From ATZT02 sp038124905 (lineage in GTDB: Bacteria; Actinomycetota; Actinomycetes; S36-B12; UBA5976), in contig JAYPCW010000019.1 of NCBI GenBank assembly GCA_038124905.1, forward strand, positions 1 to 21,852: DNA of 21,852 nucleotides. Direction: 5' to 3'. This document shows, one piece after another, positions 14,748 through 21,852 of the stretch (position 1 is the stretch's first letter; every line of letters starts with the position of its first letter). The notes beneath the pieces were generated by a model. That model was not told where the DNA came from. It worked only from the letters and a program-made list of their open reading frames with translations, and did no database searches. A program made the position numbers and the translations under genes.

Positions 14748-15941
14748 TTACTTAAGAATCTTTGTTACACGTCCTGCACCTACGGTGCGTCCACCTTCGC
14801 GAATAGCGAAACGTAGACCGTCTTCCATAGCGATTGGTTGAATTAATTCAACGGTCATTTCAGTGTTGTCGCCTGGCATAACCATTTCGACTCCACCTGG
14901 AAGTGTTACTACACCGGTCACGTCAGTGGTACGGAAGTAGAACTGTGGACGGTAATTATTGAAGAATGGAGTGTGACGTCCACCTTCGTCTTTGCTCAAG
15001 ATATAAACCTGAGCTTCAAAGTTGGTGTGTGGAGTGGTTGAACCTGGCTTGATAACAACCATGCCGCGTTCAACATCTTCACGCTTGGTACCACGAAGCA
15101 AAAGTCCGACGTTCTCGCCAGCTTGACCTTCATCAAGCAACTTGCGGAACATTTCGATACCGGTAACGGTTGACTTTTGTGAATCTGGACGGATACCGAC
15201 GATTTCCACTTCTTCGTTTACCTTGACGATACCGCGCTCGATACGACCGGTGATAACGGTTCCACGACCTGTGATGGTGAAAACGTCTTCAACTGGCATC
15301 AAGAATGGCTTGTCAACTTCACGAGCTGGAGTTGGGATGAAAGAGTCAACGGCATTCATCAATTCAATGATTGAGTCTGCCCACTTAGCATCGCCTTCCA
15401 AAGCCTTCAAGGCACTGATGCGCACCACTGGGGTGTCATCGCCTGGGAATTCGTATTTATTTAGAAGATCGCGTACTTCAACTTCAACAAGTTCTAGCAA
15501 ATCTTCATCGTCAACCATGTCGCACTTGTTTAGTGCTACCACGATTGCAGGAACACCTACCTGACGAGCAAGTAGCACGTGTTCTTTAGTTTGCGGCATT
15601 GGGCCGTCGGTTCCAGCTACCACCAAGATTGCACCGTCCATTTGAGCTGCACCAGTGATCATGTTCTTGATGTAGTCAGCGTGACCTGGACAGTCAACGT
15701 GTGCATAGTGTCTTGGTTCGGTTTGGTACTCGACGTGCGCGATAGAAATAGTGATACCGCGTTGACGCTCTTCTGGCGCCTTATCAATTTCTTCAAAAGG
15801 AGTAAACGGATTGATATCCGGATACTTATCGTGCAGCACCTTGCTGATCGCCGCGGTCAAGGTGGTCTTGCCGTGGTCGATGTGGCCGATGGTGCCGATA
15901 TTTACGTGCGGCTTTGTCCGCTCGAATTTAGCCTTCGCCAC
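14748..15941 (-). CDS. tuf: Elongation factor Tu
   Basis: The GTPase that brings aminoacyl-tRNA to the ribosome; 397 residues. GTPase motifs: G1 GHIDHGKT (residues 19-26), switch RGITI (61-65), DCPGH (83-87, with catalytic H87) and NKCD (138-141). Domains 2 and 3 are complete (VFTITGRGTVITGRIERG; GGRHTPFFNNYRPQFYFRTT) and the protein ends VTKILK. The start is GTG at 15941, as often in actinobacteria, with a full AGGAGG ribosome binding site. That site lies in the loop of a small GGTC/GACC hairpin. It follows fusA after 69 bases. Confidence 0.98.
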   Translation of the reverse strand: MAKAKFERTKPHVNIGTIGHIDHGKTTLTAAISKVLHDKYPDINPFTPFEEIDKAPEERQRGITISIAHVEYQTEPRHYAHVDCPGHADYIKNMITGAAQMDGAILVVAGTDGPMPQTKEHVLLARQVGVPAIVVALNKCDMVDDEDLLELVEVEVRDLLNKYEFPGDDTPVVRISALKALEGDAKWADSIIELMNAVDSFIPTPAREVDKPFLMPVEDVFTITGRGTVITGRIERGIVKVNEEVEIVGIRPDSQKSTVTGIEMFRKLLDEGQAGENVGLLLRGTKREDVERGMVVIKPGSTTPHTNFEAQVYILSKDEGGRHTPFFNNYRPQFYFRTTDVTGVVTLPGGVEMVMPGDNTEMTVELIQPIAMEDGLRFAIREGGRTVGAGRVTKILK

Positions 15942-15944
15942 TTT

Positions 15945-15957
15945 GGTCCTCCTGACC
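15945..15957 (-). promoter_or_regulatory. tuf ribosome binding site inside a mini-hairpin
   Basis: In the transcript GGTC and GACC flank AGGAG, so the Shine-Dalgarno core is the five-base loop of a four-base-pair stem just before the GTG start. The stem is short and could be chance, but it would present the core in single-stranded form or compete weakly with ribosome binding. Confidence 0.4.
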
Positions 15958-15969
15958 TTTCTTTTTCTT

Positions 15970-15994
15970 CAAGTCGAGCACTTTGCTCAACTTG
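15970..15994 (-). promoter_or_regulatory. 11-bp intercistronic hairpin between fusA and tuf
   Basis: Arms 15970-15980 and 15984-15994 pair fully in the - strand RNA, with one G-U pair and a three-base loop (CAAGTTGAGCA, AAG, TGCTCGACTTG). It is followed by an A-rich stretch, not U, so a terminator is unlikely. It may be an RNase processing or mRNA-stability element that lets tuf message accumulate above fusA. Confidence 0.55.
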
Positions 15995-16010
15995 AGAGTC
16001 TTTGGTTTTC

Positions 16011-18110
16011 TTACTCGCCGCGTACCTTGGCAACGATTTCTTTTGAAACCGCGTCAGGCACTTGGGCGTATGAATGAAACTGCATGGTGTAGCTAGCGCG
16101 ACCTTGAGTCTTGGAGCGCAAGTCTCCGACGTAGCCAAACATTTCACTTAGTGGTACCAAGCCACGAACGACCTTCGCTCCAGCGCGATCGTCCATAGAT
16201 TGGATTTGTCCACGACGTGAATTTAAATCGCCAATTACATCGCCCATAAAGTCTTCTGGAGTTACAACTTCAACTTCCATCATGGGTTCGAGTAATACTG
16301 GATTTGCTTTGCGGGCTGCTTCTTTAAATGCCATTGAGCCGGCAATTTTGAAGGCAAGTTCTGATGAGTCAACATCATGGTAAGCACCATCAGTCAAAGT
16401 CATCTTCATATCAACCATTGGGTAGCCAGCTAACACACCAGTTTGCATAGCTTCTTGGGCGCCAGCATCAACTGAAGGAATGTACTCTCTTGGAATACGA
16501 CCACCGGTGATTTTGTTTACGAATTCGTAGCCACCTTCTGGGGTTCCAATTGGTTCAAGGTCAATGATTACGCGAGCAAATTGACCGGCGCCACCAGATT
16601 GTTTCTTGTGGGTGTAATCAGTCTTTTCAACGCGCTTGGTAATAGTTTCACGATAAGCAACCTGTGGTCGACCAACGTTTGCTTCAACTTTAAATTCACG
16701 CTTCATGCGGTCAACCAAAACTTCAAGGTGAAGTTCGCCCATCCCAGCGATGATGGTTTGTCCGGTTTCTTCATTTGAGGAAACTTTGAAAGTTGGATCT
16801 TCTTCGGCAAGTCTTTGAATAGCCGTTGCCAATTTGTCTTGGTCAGCTTTGGTCTTTGGCTCGATTGCCACCGAAATAACTGGATCAGGAAAGTTCATGC
16901 TTTCAAGAACTACTGCTTTATCTGCATCACTTAATGTTTCGCCGGTGGTGGTGTCCTTTAGTCCCATAACCGCCACAATGTGACCGGCTGAAGCTTTAGA
17001 AATTTCTTCACGCTTATTTGCGTGCATTTGGTAAATCTTTCCAATTCTTTCTTTACGATCTTTTGAACTGTTTAGAACTTGGGTTCCAGCTTCTAGTGAT
17101 CCTGAATAAATACGAATGTAAGTGAGTTTTCCTAAATGAGGATCACTCATAATTTTGAAAGCAAGAGCTGCAAATGGTTCGCTTGCATCGGGCTTACGTT
17201 CAATAACGGTTTCTTCATCACCTTGCTTAAAGCCTTTAATGGATCCAACATCGAGTGGATTTGGTAAGTAACGAACTACTGCATCCAACATTGGTTGCAC
17301 ACCCTTGTTCTTGAAAGCAGAGCCCATCAAGACTGGAACAATTTTGAAATTAATAGTTGCGCGACGAATTCCGGAATGGATTTGCTCTTCAGTTGGCTCT
17401 TTGCCTTCCAAAAACATTTCCATTAATTCATCGTCAGCTTCAGCCAAAGTTTCAATTAATTTTTCACGCTTAGCTTTGGCTTCTTCTAACATGTCGGCAG
17501 GAATATCTTGAATTTCGAATTCAATGCCTTTGCCTTCGGTATCAGTCCATACTTTTGCCTTCATGGCAATTAGGTCAACGATTCCCTTGAAGTCACCTTC
17601 AATACCGATTGGTAGTTGTAATAGCAAGACTGGAGCGTTTAGTCGCTCAACCAACATGTCGAGAGTTCTGGTGTAAACGGCACCAGTGCGATCTAGTTTG
17701 TTAATAAAAGCAATACGTGGAACTTTGTAACGATCTGCTTGACGCCAAACGGTTTCTGATTGTGGTTCAACTCCAGCTACGCCATCGAATACCGCAACTG
17801 CGCCATCGAGAACTCGAAGTGATCTTTCAACTTCTACCGTGAAATCTACGTGGCCTGGAGTATCAATGATGTTGATGGTGTGACCATCCCAAGTACAAGT
17901 AGTTGCAGCAGAAGTAATAGTGATTCCGCGCTCTTGCTCTTGTTCCATCCAGTCCATGGTTGCGGCACCTTCGTGCACTTCACCAATTTTGTAAGTAACG
18001 CCGGTGTAATAAAGAATGCGTTCGGTGGTAGTGGTTTTACCAGCGTCAATATGGGCCATGATGCCAATATTGCGAACCTTTGTTAAGTCGCTTTGTACTT
18101 CAACGGCCAC
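16011..18110 (-). CDS. fusA: Elongation factor G
   Basis: The GTPase that drives translocation on the ribosome and, with RRF, ribosome recycling; 699 residues, full length. Motifs: G1 AHIDAGKT (residues 19-26), RGITI (61-65), DTPGH (83-87) and NKLD (137-140). Later domains carry GMGELHLEVLVDRMKREF and the domain IV segment GGRIPREYIPSVDAGAQEA. The start is GTG at 18110, with GAGGA about ten bases upstream. It follows rpsG after 28 bases. Confidence 0.98.
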   Translation of the reverse strand: MAVEVQSDLTKVRNIGIMAHIDAGKTTTTERILYYTGVTYKIGEVHEGAATMDWMEQEQERGITITSAATTCTWDGHTINIIDTPGHVDFTVEVERSLRVLDGAVAVFDGVAGVEPQSETVWRQADRYKVPRIAFINKLDRTGAVYTRTLDMLVERLNAPVLLLQLPIGIEGDFKGIVDLIAMKAKVWTDTEGKGIEFEIQDIPADMLEEAKAKREKLIETLAEADDELMEMFLEGKEPTEEQIHSGIRRATINFKIVPVLMGSAFKNKGVQPMLDAVVRYLPNPLDVGSIKGFKQGDEETVIERKPDASEPFAALAFKIMSDPHLGKLTYIRIYSGSLEAGTQVLNSSKDRKERIGKIYQMHANKREEISKASAGHIVAVMGLKDTTTGETLSDADKAVVLESMNFPDPVISVAIEPKTKADQDKLATAIQRLAEEDPTFKVSSNEETGQTIIAGMGELHLEVLVDRMKREFKVEANVGRPQVAYRETITKRVEKTDYTHKKQSGGAGQFARVIIDLEPIGTPEGGYEFVNKITGGRIPREYIPSVDAGAQEAMQTGVLAGYPMVDMKMTLTDGAYHDVDSSELAFKIAGSMAFKEAARKANPVLLEPMMEVEVVTPEDFMGDVIGDLNSRRGQIQSMDDRAGAKVVRGLVPLSEMFGYVGDLRSKTQGRASYTMQFHSYAQVPDAVSKEIVAKVRGE

Positions 18111-18138
18111 GGTTATCTATTCCTCTTCTTTTTTTCTT

Positions 18139-18609
18139 TTACCAGCGATAGTGCGCAAAAGCCTTGTTAGCTTCTGCCATCTTGTGGGTGTCTTCACGTT
18201 TCTTAACTGCCGCTCCTAAGCCATTAGAAGCATCTAAAATTTCATTCATCAAACGCTCGGTCATTGACTTTTCTCTTCTTTGACGTGAGTAATCAACTAA
18301 CCAGCGCAATGCCAAAGTTGTTGCGCGAACATTCTTGACTTCAACTGGAACTTGATATGTCGCACCGCCAACACGACGTGAGCGAACTTCCAAAGTTGGC
18401 TTTACGTTGTCTAAGGCGCGCTTTAAAGTGATTAACGGATCATTGCCAGTCTTTTCGCGAGTGCCTTCAAGTGCACCATAAACAATTGACTCTGCAGTTG
18501 ACTTCTTGCCGCGTGACAAAACTTTATTTACAAGTTGTGTTACAAGTTGTGAATTAAAAACTGGGTCTGCAATTAACGGACGTTTGGTAGCCGGGCCTTT
18601 ACGTGGCAT
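18139..18609 (-). CDS. rpsG: 30S ribosomal protein S7
   Basis: The primary binding protein of the 16S rRNA 3' domain, near the exit site; 156 residues. Signatures: VFNSQLVTQLVNKVLSRGKK, LDNVKPTLEVRSRRVGGATY and the C-terminal KREDTHKMAEANKAFAHYRW, where the W end is standard. Its ATG overlaps the rpsL stop by one base (TAATG). In E. coli S7 represses the str operon; no such site can be judged here. Confidence 0.98.
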   Translation of the reverse strand: MPRKGPATKRPLIADPVFNSQLVTQLVNKVLSRGKKSTAESIVYGALEGTREKTGNDPLITLKRALDNVKPTLEVRSRRVGGATYQVPVEVKNVRATTLALRWLVDYSRQRREKSMTERLMNEILDASNGLGAAVKKREDTHKMAEANKAFAHYRW

Positions 18610-18983
18610 TACTTCTTCTCCCTCTTTGCGCCATAGCGACTGCGAGCTTGCTTACGATCTTTCACACCTTGGGTATCAAGTGCGCCGCGAACAATTTTGT
18701 AACGCACACCTGGCAAATCTTTTACACGTCCACCACGAACTAAAACAATTGAGTGCTCTTGCAAATTATGACCAACACCTGGAATGTAAGCAGTCACTTC
18801 AATGCCCGATGACAAACGCACACGTGCAACTTTGCGCAAAGCTGAATTAGGTTTCTTTGGAGTTGTTGTATAAACACGAGTACAAACACCGCGACGTTGT
18901 GGTGAACCTTTCAACGCCGGAGTTTTACTCTTAGCCGACTTTTCGCTGCGTCCTTTACGAACCAGTTGTTGAATTGTGGGCAC
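18609..18983 (-). CDS. rpsL: 30S ribosomal protein S12
   Basis: A decoding-centre protein, 124 residues. The streptomycin-relevant positions are wild-type: K43 in TTPKKPNSALRK and K88 in GGRVKDLPG. D89 is the residue that RimO methylthiolates in E. coli. The start is GTG at 18983 with GGAG six bases upstream. It is the first gene of the - strand block. In many actinobacteria rpoB-rpoC lie upstream of rpsL; here a divergent lipoprotein and NADH dehydrogenase take that place. Confidence 0.98.
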   Translation of the reverse strand: MPTIQQLVRKGRSEKSAKSKTPALKGSPQRRGVCTRVYTTTPKKPNSALRKVARVRLSSGIEVTAYIPGVGHNLQEHSIVLVRGGRVKDLPGVRYKIVRGALDTQGVKDRKQARSRYGAKREKK

Positions 18984-19025
18984 GCACTACTCCAATTTCT
19001 TTTTAGTTGGTTTTTTAGCGTTTTC

Positions 19026-19056
19026 CTTAGACCCACGCGCTCGGGCGTGTTGTCAA
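19026..19056 (-). promoter_or_regulatory. Likely promoter of the str/ribosomal block
   Basis: On the - strand TTGACA (19056-19051) is a perfect -35 hexamer. The best -10 candidate is TCTAAG (19031-19026), which matches TATAAT at four of six places with 19-base spacing, slightly long. The spacer is G+C-rich and holds a CACGC/GCGTG inverted repeat. Transcription would start near 19020, giving a leader of about 35 bases with a Shine-Dalgarno. The + strand reading of the same -35 (TTGTCA, 19050-19055) has no good partner for the divergent gene. Confidence 0.5.
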
Positions 19057-19136
19057 AGAGACGCGAAGTCCAAATTTACGCGTATACCTCAACACCGGTA
19101 ACAGCGGGGGTACCTTTTCCCGCGTGTCTTATGTGT

Positions 19137-19565
19137 ATGTTTAGCCGTGTGAAGCGGCTAATTCCCCTTATTTTATTGAGTTTTTTGATCTTTGGGTGTG
19201 CAGATGAAGAAATCTCACCAACCGTGGCCAGTCAAGACGTCTACGTGATCAATTGCCTTGAGGCCGTGAGTCAACCTAGTGAATTGGTGCTTTACTGCGC
19301 CGATGCTGGGCAGATTCTCACCAACATCACATGGAGCTCTTGGGGCGATGACACCGCCACCGGTAGTGGGCAGTCTGTGAACAACACCTGCATGCCAACC
19401 TGCGCCGAAGGTGATTTTGTAACAGTCGACGTTGATCTCACGCTCTATGACCTGATTGAAAGTGACGGAAGGCTCGTCTACAGCAAAGTTAATATGGTTT
19501 ATTCAGAGCCGATTAATGGAGTTTTAGAAGAAATTTTTGAACTCCCCGTTACCGAATTTAAATAG
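19137..19565 (+). CDS. Cysteine-rich lipoprotein of unknown function
   Basis: A predicted exported lipoprotein of about 142 residues. The signal peptide is basic then hydrophobic (FSRVKRLIPLILLSFLIF) and leads to GC at residue 21, a lipobox with phenylalanine at -2, which is unusual. The mature part has four more cysteines (YVINCLE, LVLYCADAG, NTCMPTCAEG) and the motif ITWSSWGDDTATGSG. From memory, the CADA, WSSWG and NxCxPxC pattern also occurs in unnamed secreted proteins of Streptomyces and Mycobacterium, so I think this is a conserved actinobacterial family with likely disulfides. Function unknown. Starts at ATG 19131 or GTG 19149 are also possible; none has a clear ribosome binding site. 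Its sequence is visibly more G+C-rich than the next gene. Confidence 0.75.
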   Translation: MFSRVKRLIPLILLSFLIFGCADEEISPTVASQDVYVINCLEAVSQPSELVLYCADAGQILTNITWSSWGDDTATGSGQSVNNTCMPTCAEGDFVTVDVDLTLYDLIESDGRLVYSKVNMVYSEPINGVLEEIFELPVTEFK

Positions 19566-19599
19566 CGCGTATTTCGCAACTTTGCAGCACAATTGACTC

Positions 19600-20805
19600 G
19601 TGAAAGTAATAATCGTAGGGGCTGGGTTTGGTGGCTTGGCCGTCGCAAAAATTCTCAGCAAATATCAAGGAATTTCTACGACCTTAATTGATCGACACCC
19701 CTATCAACTTTTCTCACCCTTGCTTTATCAAGTTGCAACTGGAGGGTTGCCAGAAGATGACATTGCCTATCCAGTAAGAGCAGCTATTAGTAATTTAAAT
19801 TTTATAAAAAGCGAAGTCAAAAAAGTTGACCATGACAAAAATCAGATTCAACTTTCCGATAATCGAATTTTGGAATATGACCAGTTAGTTTTAGCAACCG
19901 GATCAACTGGAACCACTTTCAATATTCCAGGTGTGGCAGAACATGCGCTTCAAATGAAAACTATTCAAGAAGCTCGAGCAATAAAACACAAACTACTTAA
20001 TACCTATGAAGAAGTTGCTGAGAATAGAAAACCAAAAGAATCTCTAAGGGTTGTTGTAATTGGTGGTGGGCCTACCGGAGTTGAGGTCGCTGGGGCAATT
20101 GCTGAATTACAAAGAAGTTTGACAAAAGAGTTCCCTGAGATTGCATCTTTTGCTGATGTTTCTTTGGTTGAAGCTGGCCCAAGATTGCTCCCCATGTTTA
20201 AAGAAAAGTCTTCAAAAAAAGCTAAAAAAGATCTTGAAATACTGGGCGTTAAAGTTTATCTAGATTCCATGGTTGATCGCATGTATGAAAGTGACGTTCA
20301 CTTAAAAAACGGAAAAGTACTAAGTGCCGGCACCTTTATTTGGGCTGCGGGTGTGTCTGCTTATTCGCAGTGGAATTATCTGGGTGAAACAGATCGAAGT
20401 AACAGATTAAAAGTAAACGAATACCTACAATTAAAAGAAAATGTTTGGGTTATAGGTGACGGGGCTAACTTTGAAGTCGACGAAAAACCATTACCAATGG
20501 TGGCTCCAGTAGCCATGCAAATGGGACGGCACGTAGCTAAGCAAATCTTAAATTTAAGAAATCAAAAAGCACTTAAAAAATTTAGCTATACAGACAAAGG
20601 CCAAATGGCAACAATCGGACGACGTCGTGCAGTTGTCGAGATGCCAAGTGGGATTAGATTTTCAGGAACTTTTGCTTGGCTAACGTGGCTTGCCCTGCAC
20701 GTTGCCTACTTAGCCGGTGGACGAAACCGGATCAGTGTTGTTGCCGATTGGATGTGGAACTATCTCGCGTGGGGAATTGGCCCAAGACGTACCGTAATTG
20801 ATTAA
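19600..20805 (+). CDS. ndh: Type II NADH dehydrogenase (NDH-2)
   Basis: A single-subunit flavoprotein that passes electrons from NADH to quinone at the inner face of the membrane without pumping protons; 401 residues. FAD-binding GAGFGG (residues 7-12) is followed by the NDH-2 segment LFSPLLYQVATGG (37-49). The NADH-binding motif is VVVIGGGPTGVEVAG (151-165), the second flavin motif VWVIGDGA (282-289), and the quinone-side motif APVAMQMG (302-309). The C-terminal stretch 358-391 is rich in W, Y and L and probably forms the membrane-anchoring helix. The start is GTG at 19600 without an evident Shine-Dalgarno, 34 bases after the lipoprotein gene. Other NAD(P)H:flavin oxidoreductases are possible but less likely. 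Confidence 0.92.
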   Translation: MKVIIVGAGFGGLAVAKILSKYQGISTTLIDRHPYQLFSPLLYQVATGGLPEDDIAYPVRAAISNLNFIKSEVKKVDHDKNQIQLSDNRILEYDQLVLATGSTGTTFNIPGVAEHALQMKTIQEARAIKHKLLNTYEEVAENRKPKESLRVVVIGGGPTGVEVAGAIAELQRSLTKEFPEIASFADVSLVEAGPRLLPMFKEKSSKKAKKDLEILGVKVYLDSMVDRMYESDVHLKNGKVLSAGTFIWAAGVSAYSQWNYLGETDRSNRLKVNEYLQLKENVWVIGDGANFEVDEKPLPMVAPVAMQMGRHVAKQILNLRNQKALKKFSYTDKGQMATIGRRRAVVEMPSGIRFSGTFAWLTWLALHVAYLAGGRNRISVVADWMWNYLAWGIGPRRTVID

Positions 20806-20810
20806 TCAAT
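20797..20810. repeat. 14-bp palindrome holding two convergent stop codons
   Basis: ATTGATTAATCAAT is a perfect palindrome. It contains the stops of ndh (TAA 20803-20805) and of the histidine kinase (complement of 20802-20804), so both proteins end in Ile-Asp. With no loop and low G+C it is too weak for an intrinsic terminator. Confidence 0.8.
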
Positions 20811-21852
20811 CCTAAACTTTAAAGTTATTCCTAAGCCACCAAGTACCGAATCCCGCAAAAAGATTTCTCCATTTAGCTTTTGCACAATTGCATAAACAAT
20901 GCTCATACCTAAACCCGCTCCACCAGTATCTCGCGATCTAGATGCATCAATTCGGCCAAAACGTTCAAACACTTTTGCCCGCAAGGTCGGACTAATTCCT
21001 GGCCCTGCATCATCAATTCCAATTAAAACGTATCTTCCCTCTTGTTTAGTAACCACCTGAACTTTTGAGCCAGCTGGCGTATGTCGCAAAATATTTTGGG
21101 TTAAATTGCTAAATATTTGTCGCAATAATTCATCACTGCTGGAAATTTCAGGTGGCCCCTGGAGGTCAAGTAATATTTCGCGAGACTCATCTTGAAATTT
21201 CAAATCCAGAAAGTATTCTCTTATTAGTTGTTGGTAATCAATTTTTGTTTTATAAAGATTCGCATCTACATCGATTTTGGCCAATACCAATAGGTCGTTG
21301 ACCAAACTTTCCATCCTTGTACTCTCATTGGATATTCTCTCTGCCGCTCGAGAAACTAATTCTGGATCATTTTGACTTTTTTGTAGAATTTCCGAATATC
21401 CACGAATTACTGTTAATGGGGTTCGAAGTTCGTGAGATGCGTCAGATATGAAGCTCTTAAATGAATACAGCATTCGGTTGATTGAGTTTGTTAATTCAGA
21501 AATTTCTGTTCCATCTTTAACTATGGGCATGTTCTCATAAAACCTACCTTCTGCGATTTCCCTGGCTTTTCCAGCCATATCATCAATTGGTTTAAAAAGT
21601 CTTCCAACAATCAACCAGGCCAACAATCCAGAAATTAGTGCAATTGCCAATGAAGCAAAGGTAAACCGAAAAATTAATTCTTCTAAAATGTCACGAGACT
21701 GCTCTAAACTAACTGCCAGAATCATATAGTTGCCAGATCTATCCGAAGCTGTGATCATCCGATAAGGATGCCTACCTTCGATCGTTACCAAGGTGCGATC
21801 CGCTGCTCGAATTTGAGAAACATCTAAATTTGGAAACGGCAAGGCCTCATCT
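20802..21852 (-). CDS. Sensor histidine kinase, 5' end outside window
   Basis: A membrane-bound two-component sensor, cut at the window edge: the frame is open through 21852, so no start is claimed and the first membrane helix is probably missing. Counting from TTG 21842, residues 1-56 are the end of an extracytoplasmic sensor region. A membrane helix follows at 57-80, then HAMP at about 81-133. The HisKA H-box is FISDASHELRTPLT with phospho-acceptor H137. The ATPase domain has an N-box NLTQNILRHT (246-255, with Ile where Ala is usual), DDAGPGIS (277-284) and GGAGLGMSIV (307-316). The kinase looks catalytically intact. A response regulator gene would be expected just upstream, beyond the window. 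The signal is unknown. Confidence 0.93.
   Translation of the reverse strand, partial: DEALPFPNLDVSQIRAADRTLVTIEGRHPYRMITASDRSGNYMILAVSLEQSRDILEELIFRFTFASLAIALISGLLAWLIVGRLFKPIDDMAGKAREIAEGRFYENMPIVKDGTEISELTNSINRMLYSFKSFISDASHELRTPLTVIRGYSEILQKSQNDPELVSRAAERISNESTRMESLVNDLLVLAKIDVDANLYKTKIDYQQLIREYFLDLKFQDESREILLDLQGPPEISSSDELLRQIFSNLTQNILRHTPAGSKVQVVTKQEGRYVLIGIDDAGPGISPTLRAKVFERFGRIDASRSRDTGGAGLGMSIVYAIVQKLNGEIFLRDSVLGGLGITLKFRID

Noticed and set aside
15902..16147. An 81-residue - strand frame spanning the fusA-tuf junction
   Set aside because: It overlaps the ends of two certain genes in another frame, and its sequence shows no family features.

Overview
The window looks like the chromosome of a low-GC actinobacterium, probably a streamlined planktonic lineage of the freshwater acI/Nanopelagicales kind. 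This is inferred from a mycoredoxin with a WCGYC active site, a four-cysteine S14, GTG starts on tuf, fusA and rpsL, long tails on S3 and L22, an A+T-rich base composition and very tight gene packing. A run of exactly ten N flanked by diverged copies of the same locus suggests a draft assembly (metagenome bin or single cell) with a scaffold join.

Layout: (1) 1-2065, + strand: methionine aminopeptidase (map), then an AI-2E/PerM-family membrane protein interrupted by an in-frame TAG, then the 3' part of a mycoredoxin gene on the - strand, cut by the gap. (2) 2066-2075: N gap. (3) 2076-2433: the same AI-2E C-terminus and mycoredoxin again, about 83% identical to the first copy over the mycoredoxin part. 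This is most simply two overlapping contig ends from different strains. (4) 2454-18983, - strand: one continuous translation-machinery block. Read in transcription order it is rpsL-rpsG-fusA-tuf (str), rpsJ-rplC-rplD-rplW-rplB-rpsS-rplV-rpsC-rplP-rpmC-rpsQ (S10), rplN-rplX-rplE-rpsN-rpsH-rplF-rplR-rpsE-rpmD-rplO-secY-adk (spc), then a class I methyltransferase and mycoredoxin. (5) 18984-19136: divergent promoter region. (6) 19137-20805, + strand: a small cysteine-rich lipoprotein and a type II NADH dehydrogenase. (7) 20802-21852, - strand: a sensor histidine kinase running off the window edge and ending convergently on the NADH dehydrogenase inside a palindrome.

The central block makes ribosomal proteins, EF-G and EF-Tu, the SecY translocon channel and adenylate kinase. 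Six gene junctions share a one-base TAATG stop/start overlap, which suggests translational coupling. Strong hairpins lie only in the two larger gaps of the block, fusA-tuf and tuf-rpsJ, where expression of EF-Tu is likely set apart from the ribosomal genes.

I found no mobile element, CRISPR array, tRNA or rRNA, and no convincing undescribed multi-gene system. The points most worth a second look are the assembly join, the nonsense codon in the AI-2E gene, the histone-H1-like tail of L22, the intergenic hairpins around tuf, and the unnamed cysteine-rich lipoprotein.
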